Part shown: piece after piece, positions 58,539 through 64,000 of the stretch
Layout of the letters: every line of letters begins with the position of its first letter
Numbering within the stretch: the first letter of the stretch is position 1
Source of the DNA: Siphonodentalium dalli
Lineage: Eukaryota > Mollusca > Scaphopoda > Gadilida > Siphonodentaliidae
Length of the DNA: 64,000 nucleotides
Assembly: GCA_032622095.1 (NCBI GenBank)
Contig: CP136063.1
Span: 269,321,426-269,385,425 of the forward strand
Direction: 5' to 3'
Notes under the pieces: model-generated
Seen by the model: only the letters and a program-made list of their open reading frames with translations
Database searches by the model: none
What the model was told of the DNA's origin: nothing
Made by a program: the position numbers and the translations under genes

Positions 58539-58734
58539 CTGGAACTTCAGTTGAATTGAGCCCACATGCTTCAACCGATAGAGATAATTCCCACACATGT
58601 CCATATTCATGTAACTGCGATGGGTGAATAGAGAATGTACCTGATCTGATAACCGTGATCGTACAATTATTCTTGAAATCAACCAACATCCCACGCTTCC
58701 GTTGTCCCGTTTCTTCAATACTCACTCGTGAAAT
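58539..58734 (-). CDS. Putative internal exon of a minus-strand host gene
   Basis: Bounded by a pyrimidine-containing acceptor (gttctctgtag, AG at 58735-58736) and a donor CCAG|GTCTTT (GT at 58537-58538). It is open for 65 codons plus one base, starting ISRVSIEETGQ and containing GMLVDFKNNCTITV and LSLSVEACGLNSTEVP. The phase (one leftover base) matches the putative exon at 56409. LVDF...TITV resembles a Tudor-domain strand pair, but this is a weak, by-eye similarity. No further exons were identified upstream. The intron would contain the Penelope remnants. Confidence 0.35.
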
Positions 58735-59357
58735 CTACAGAGAACTTGAGCCGAAATTATTCACTGGACATTTTTTGTTTCGCTATCGGCTACCGCTGTA
58801 GAGCCATGGTTGTGAGCATATAATGCGATAGCCAAATTGCGATTGTATTTACCCGATTAAACAGCATAAGTATTCAAATATGTATTATGTGGCTCATACA
58901 TCCAATTACAACTTACATGCACATGTAGCTAAATAACGTACAAGACCCGTGACCTTCATGTTTGTTAATGTATGTGATATTTGTCAAGTCAAGTCGAAAT
59001 TTCAGCTCACAATAAACATTGCTTTGGTTACATTTGGCGACATGTTCGAATGTAATAGTTGCTTTGTATATTACTCACCATTCGTGCATATAGCATTCAT
59101 TTTGCCCTTCTGTTGTGCGGTAATTGTCCAATGTTTGAAATAATAATCCTGATGTGGTGATTGTCTGTGTGTTGAACCTGGCTTAGCTAACAACCACATC
59201 TCAGCAACCTCGAATATGGTTAAGATTGTCAGGCTGACCTATCGGGACTTGTCTTCCATTGCTTATTCTTTTAATGAGCGCGCCACGGTATGTCGTTGCC
59301 TTGTACGAAACGCGCTTACATAGCTAAAACAAATCTGTTTTGGGGTGTTACTATATA

Positions 59358-59397
<40 letters not shown>

Positions 59398-61138
59398 CAC
59401 AATAACGATGTTGCATAGGTATGCCGATCTCGTGCGAGTTACCTTTATAAAAACTGTTCTAAAAACTCTGTCATGTACTGCACTTGTCAATTTGCTGACC
59501 TGTGATTAACCATTCTATGAACAGAAGCATCCATGTTTTATTATGCGCTAGATACTATGGATATTTAGACACGTAAATGTATGAGCTCAGTTATTGTTAC
59601 ATTAGGAACCCACCATAGTGGCGTTAACAAAGCGTCAAGGATGCGAATTCGGATTCAGCCGATCAGATATGCAATCACTCATTCCGTCACCTAGACACTT
59701 GGTATTCATTCTTTGAGAAGTTGGACAAATGTGTTGGACTTCTTGTCAATTGGAAAATAATTGGCATAACATTTACTGATATCACAATTGTGTAGCTATA
59801 ATAGTATGCAGCCGGTTCAGTGTTAATATTTTGGTTGGCTCAAATGTCTTACTCATTATTTCCTTTTACAACTTATATGCACTTATCTCAAATAATACCA
59901 TTTAGCGACAATTGATTGAAAAATAGCACCAGCGACGAAGTACAGGACAACGCTGATTATCATCATATGGTTTCAGATATAATTGTTGGCGCCCTCAAAA
60001 ACCAATTATGTTGAAATCGTTGCACATATGTGAAACATATAATGTCGTTTTAAGCACACACATCACATATCAGACGAAAGTGTTGAAAATTGACTTCTAG
60101 GAGCAAATTGAATTGTTTCAACCCAACAGACACGCTCTATAGATTGGAAAATCTATGTCTGACCAGATTTTCGGAAACATCAAAGCCGGAAACAACTTGA
60201 TCCCACAATAGTGCATATAATTTTATACAAGTCCACTTTGATATTGCTTTAACCCAACAGAGCGTGCAGTAAGAAAGATATATGTGTGAACGCGAGGAAT
60301 GCCATGTCTGTGTACAAATACAATGGACTATTTTGTATATGACATTTCTCACTGTGATTGATTCTTCAATAAATATTTAAAAAAATGTATTTGCATACAT
60401 ATAGGCAAGCGTGTGGGATGAAGAGAAATCTACCTGACATGTATTCTTAACTGAGATGGAAATGTCCCCTGCCACCCACGACAATACTAATATATCAACA
60501 AACATAAAAACGTGTTTTATAATAATTGTACAAAGATCGATGCACAAGCAATAGTATTTCAAACATTTAGTTTATATTTTATGTTCAGTAGAATAAGTCT
60601 CAAGTCGCTGACCACAATATTACATAGACATGAATGTGTGTACACGTATTTATGAGATGTATAGCAGGATCCTAGTACATATTAAAACAAAAACAAGTTT
60701 TGTTGTATCGTTTTTGTTTATATTATCATTGTTAAATATGTTATAATACAATATACAAAGAAAATATACTCCCAAAAAATATTTCTTGTTTTACGCTTTT
60801 GTTTCAAAACAAGAACAGTTTTGGCAGTCCATTTACTGATATTTTAACTTTTGATTTACACAAATGTCACGTTGTGTGCTCGTACTGAGTACCGACCTCA
60901 TTTAGCGCACTAGCTTTCCTCCATAATTAATAAAATAAATTGTGTGGAACCTGTGTATTTCAATGTTTGAAATTGTATATACAGTTCTGGTATTGCGTGG
61001 TGTCAGTTTTATGGTTTTCGTGATATTCCTGTGATATTTTCCCGTTGATAAATGACCAAAATGTCAACCGCCCAGCACGCGATCGCATAGCGACAGTGAC
61101 CAGTTAAAACGTAAAATATATCTGCAAATTTGCAGACA
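58735..61138. other. AT-rich intergenic or intronic stretch
   Basis: No gene is supported. A (TA)n microsatellite occupies 59361-59394. Otherwise this is plain AT-rich sequence without long repeats visible by eye. Confidence 0.45.
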
Positions 61139-61214
61139 ATGTTTTCTATTCGCAGATTGGTGTTTGCTCTTTCTCTCGTCATGGTAATGATTTTCCCGCA
61201 GAGTGTGCTAACAG
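61139..61214 (+). CDS. Putative first coding exon encoding a signal peptide
   Basis: The ATG at 61139 opens MFSIRRLVFALSLVMVMIF followed by PQSVLT. This has a basic n-region, a hydrophobic core and a polar c-region, as in secretory signal peptides. After 25 codons plus one base comes ACAG|GTAAGT (GT at 61215-61216), a consensus vertebrate/invertebrate splice donor. First exons that stop just after the signal peptide are common in secreted proteins. No downstream exon could be identified in the remaining 2.8 kb, so the gene identity is unknown. Confidence 0.4.
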
Positions 61215-63605
61215 GTAAGTTGGAAATCTTGGGCCCCACTGTTGTCGGAAAAGTAATAATTGAACTTCAAATTATAAAGAGTGGTGATTGTCCAACTTTT
61301 AGTCGTGTGAGTGTCAACCATAGTCAAAGCTAACACTCTTAGTTAAACACACGGATGTTTAATCCTTAGCCTGACGAAAGTGCTCTAAATTGCGTTGGGT
61401 TACATTTCACCGAAATAGTGGTGCATATAGCACCACGAGAACGTTAAGTATATTTACCCACTTTTGGGGAATCCTTTTACTCGATGCAGGGTAATACTAT
61501 TCCCAACATTAATTTACTGGTACAGAATATCGCCCAACGCAGAAGCGAAATAACTGTTATTTAAGAGTTACCCAGCGTTGAGTAGACACATTGCCTAACA
61601 TTTGATAAAATTACACCCAATGCGATTTAGAGTCCAGTAACGAAAAAAGTTATGTTTTGCAGATAGGCTACACATATAGCTAAGGTTGTGACGTCACCAA
61701 TTTGTTTCAGTAATATGAGAACGAAAAGGGACCATTTATATCGCAAAGTAGGTCGGTGCGCTTAAAGCACAAATGTTGTAATCAGAAACTATGTTTACTA
61801 TGTCCTTCGAACACCGGTGTAATACGTCATCTTCCCCCAGGTTATTTCCCCGTGGGGGAAGTTATCCCAGGATATCTTGCCCCACCCTGGATATCTTCCC
61901 CATATATGACTAAAAAATAATTTCACACATTTGATATCGTTTGGTCCTGAAATGGGCAGAAAAATGTTTTTAGAGATTAAAATTTTTTTTATTAATTTTG
62001 TTTTGGTTAAAAATAAAAAGTGACAATTTTTTTTAACGCATTAGCTTTGTTTGTTCCTGAAATTGCCAGAACAATGTTGTTTTTTTTCTATTTTGTTTTC
62101 ATTGAAGGATAAAAATAATAATAGAGAAAAAGTAAAATCACCAAAACAACATACGTACATGTTAACCATGGAAGTATAATAAGGGAATCGAGCGGAATTG
62201 ATTGGTATGTCGATAGTATGGTTTCCTGACATTTCTGTGTTCAGTTGGAACGTTCTAGTGTGACCCCCACCAATACGTCGGAATTAGGTGACGCGGATAG
62301 AAAACTCGCAATATCTCGGCCAATTTTCAAGATATCGAGCTAATATTTGCGTGATTGTGTCCCTTTATTATAAAGTAGGGTTTTAGTAAGATATTTTGGC
62401 GATATTCTACTATGTAGGCCTATATGTATGCTTTTCGGTATATATATTTCGATTATCTCTGGCTTCCATCGACATAATACGGCAAGTAGGTAATCGTTTA
62501 GAAGTACTAGAAATTCCCCATCGAATGACACCAAAAAAGTGACGATTGGTTGTAGGAATTTAAATCCATAGTGCGTCTTCTGTAAACTTGATAAGAGCAC
62601 TCTCAGAACGCCCTATAGATACTTCACAACAATTTTGGATCGAATCGGAGACGACAAAAAAATGACAATTTTGACCCCCTCCCTAGTGAGGACAACTATC
62701 ATTGGATCTTGGTAAAAATTGCACCAGTTCGTCTCCTCTCTATGTATATCACGCTCACGTAAATCAAATCCAGCTCATGTGCGTCGTCTAGGAGGAGTTT
62801 TGTCCACAAGCACTTTCGCCTCAATCGATGTATGAATATGATTTTCGATGGTCTGTAACTTGGACATTTCTGAACCGATTTACAAAATTCTTTCAGGAGG
62901 ATCATTAGTATGTACTGTAGATACGTGGTAGTAATAATGGTTGAAATAATCGCAGAAAACAAATTGCGAAAATTTCGCCCCCACCCTAACCAAAAAATGT
63001 AAGTCCGACCCTGTCCAAAATATTTTTGTGTAGTATGTTGACAACGGCCAGCACTACCATAAAAATTAAATCGAGCTATCTTTCGTGCTATGAGAACAGG
63101 CGATCAGAAGATATCGAGGTTGACATATATATGGGAGATAACTCTGGAGAAGAAAGACGTACAAAGTTTTTGATGTGCTCACGATTCAGTGGATATCGAG
63201 ATGTATCTATCGACCAAATTTCAGTGCTGTACTCCTTATATTTTCGGAGTTCTGAAAACACCAATTTTTCACATAAAGGGAGATAACTCTGCAAGTCAAG
63301 TGAGGACATGATTCCCAAATAGGCCTAAGTACTAGAGTTTGTATTCATATATATACATACAAAGATTTAGCTTTCTAACTCTTGTATTGACTGAGCTATG
63401 CGCATTATAAAATTGCTAAGAAGAATAATAATAATAACTAGAGGTCAGATTCCATGGAATCAGATATACTTCCATGGTATTCCATCCCATCCCATGTGAG
63501 TGTTATGGGTATATGTGTGTTACTCTTCATATTGGTGCCTTACGATCCGATGGTGGACTTGCATTGACATTTCTATTTCTACTATATAATTTGAGACTTC
63601 CGTAT
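61215..63605. other. AT-rich stretch, possibly intron
   Basis: No gene is recognised. 61829-61900 has a hairpin CTTCCCCCA...TGGGGGAAG and a duplicated 'ggatatctt.cccca'. The short frames at 62340-62600, 62699-62962 and 63026-63286 lack recognisable motifs. Confidence 0.4.
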
Positions 63606-63664
63606 ATATATATATATATATATATATATGTAGCTATATATATATATATAGCTATAGCTATATG
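63606..63664 (+). repeat. (TA)n microsatellite with TAGCTA interruptions
   Basis: About 25 bp of TA, then TAGCTA, then TA again and TAGCTATAGCTA. Confidence 0.85.
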
Positions 63665-63669
63665 TTCGC

Positions 63670-64000
63670 GGAAGCCACATTAGGGAGACATTTGTGTGTA
63701 AATAACCCACATTAGGGCGACTTTTACATTAGGGCGACTTTTTGTGTGTCCCCCTAATGTTTAGCGTGTTTTTTAAGTGAATTTAACATGCAAATTTATA
63801 TATTTTTCCTGTCATGTGTGATCTCTGTGACACTATTATTCACCAACTGTCGATAGTTTTTGCGCGGAATGAATATTTTAATAGATATATGCAATTAAAT
63901 TATCGGTAGTGTATATCTGACAGTGTTACAGACCGACATTAGGGGGACCTGGTTTTATTGTGATAAATACTGTTAATTTGGGAATATGTTTGCATGACGA
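63670..64000. repeat. ACATTAGGGNGAC repeats at the window end
   Basis: Three direct copies of 'acattagggnga' (63677, 63708, 63727 regions), an inverted copy GTCCCCCTAATG (63748-63759) and another direct copy at about 63937-63952. These could be the termini and subterminal repeats of a small element cut by the window edge. Confidence 0.45.

Overview
The window is repeat-dominated genomic DNA from a metazoan, most likely a marine invertebrate. The base composition is AT-rich with intron-like and intergenic character. The retroelement types (tyrosine-recombinase retroelement, CR1/L2-like LINE, Penelope-like element, Helentron-like elements, fold-back elements, MITEs) are typical of such genomes. 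Short palindromic words (TACATGTA, ACCGGT, ACTAGT) are very frequent, especially in the first 31 kb. The species cannot be named from the sequence. No rRNA, tRNA, CRISPR or bacterial operon structure was seen.

Layout. 1-1.8 kb: tandem-unit dispersed repeats. 2.3-6.6 kb (minus strand): a DIRS/Ngaro-type retroelement with gag, RT, RNase H and tyrosine recombinase, all recognisable but frame-broken. 6.8-10.6 kb: a fold-back element with 0.64/0.85-kb inverted arms and a minisatellite of 33/35/43-bp units that flips orientation near 7.62 kb. 10.7-15.4 kb: simple and dispersed repeats and a TA-flanked MITE. 15.4-19.8 kb: a second, unrelated fold-back element with 1.3-kb arms and a diverged minisatellite core. 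19.8-31.5 kb: small repeats, LINE 3' ends, a perfect 53-bp-arm hairpin and CCGCGG-rich MITEs. 31.6-39.9 kb: nested inverted repeats, with a 175-bp tandem MITE array inside an insertion.

41.0-54.9 kb is the most interesting block. A 5'-truncated CR1/L2-like LINE pseudogene is interrupted, a few codons before its stop, by 10.9 kb of inserted DNA. That insert is two head-to-tail elements sharing the same 504-bp left end and 239-bp right end but with unrelated bodies of about 3.0 and 6.4 kb. Each begins TATACAAG and ends with CTTGTATA followed by a 9-bp-stem hairpin. Both sit exactly between two T residues with no target duplication. This is the architecture of Helentron/Helitron2-type rolling-circle transposons. 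The LINE reading frame resumes exactly on the far side.

55-64 kb is AT-rich and holds a TGTGTA-rich hairpin element, two inverted Penelope-like (GIY-YIG) remnants with hammerhead-like motifs, and the only plausible host-gene traces. These are a pair of phase-compatible putative exons on the minus strand (58.7 and 56.4 kb) and a putative signal-peptide first exon with a consensus splice donor on the plus strand (61.1 kb). All function calls rest on motifs read by eye; family-level assignments of the transposons need database comparison.
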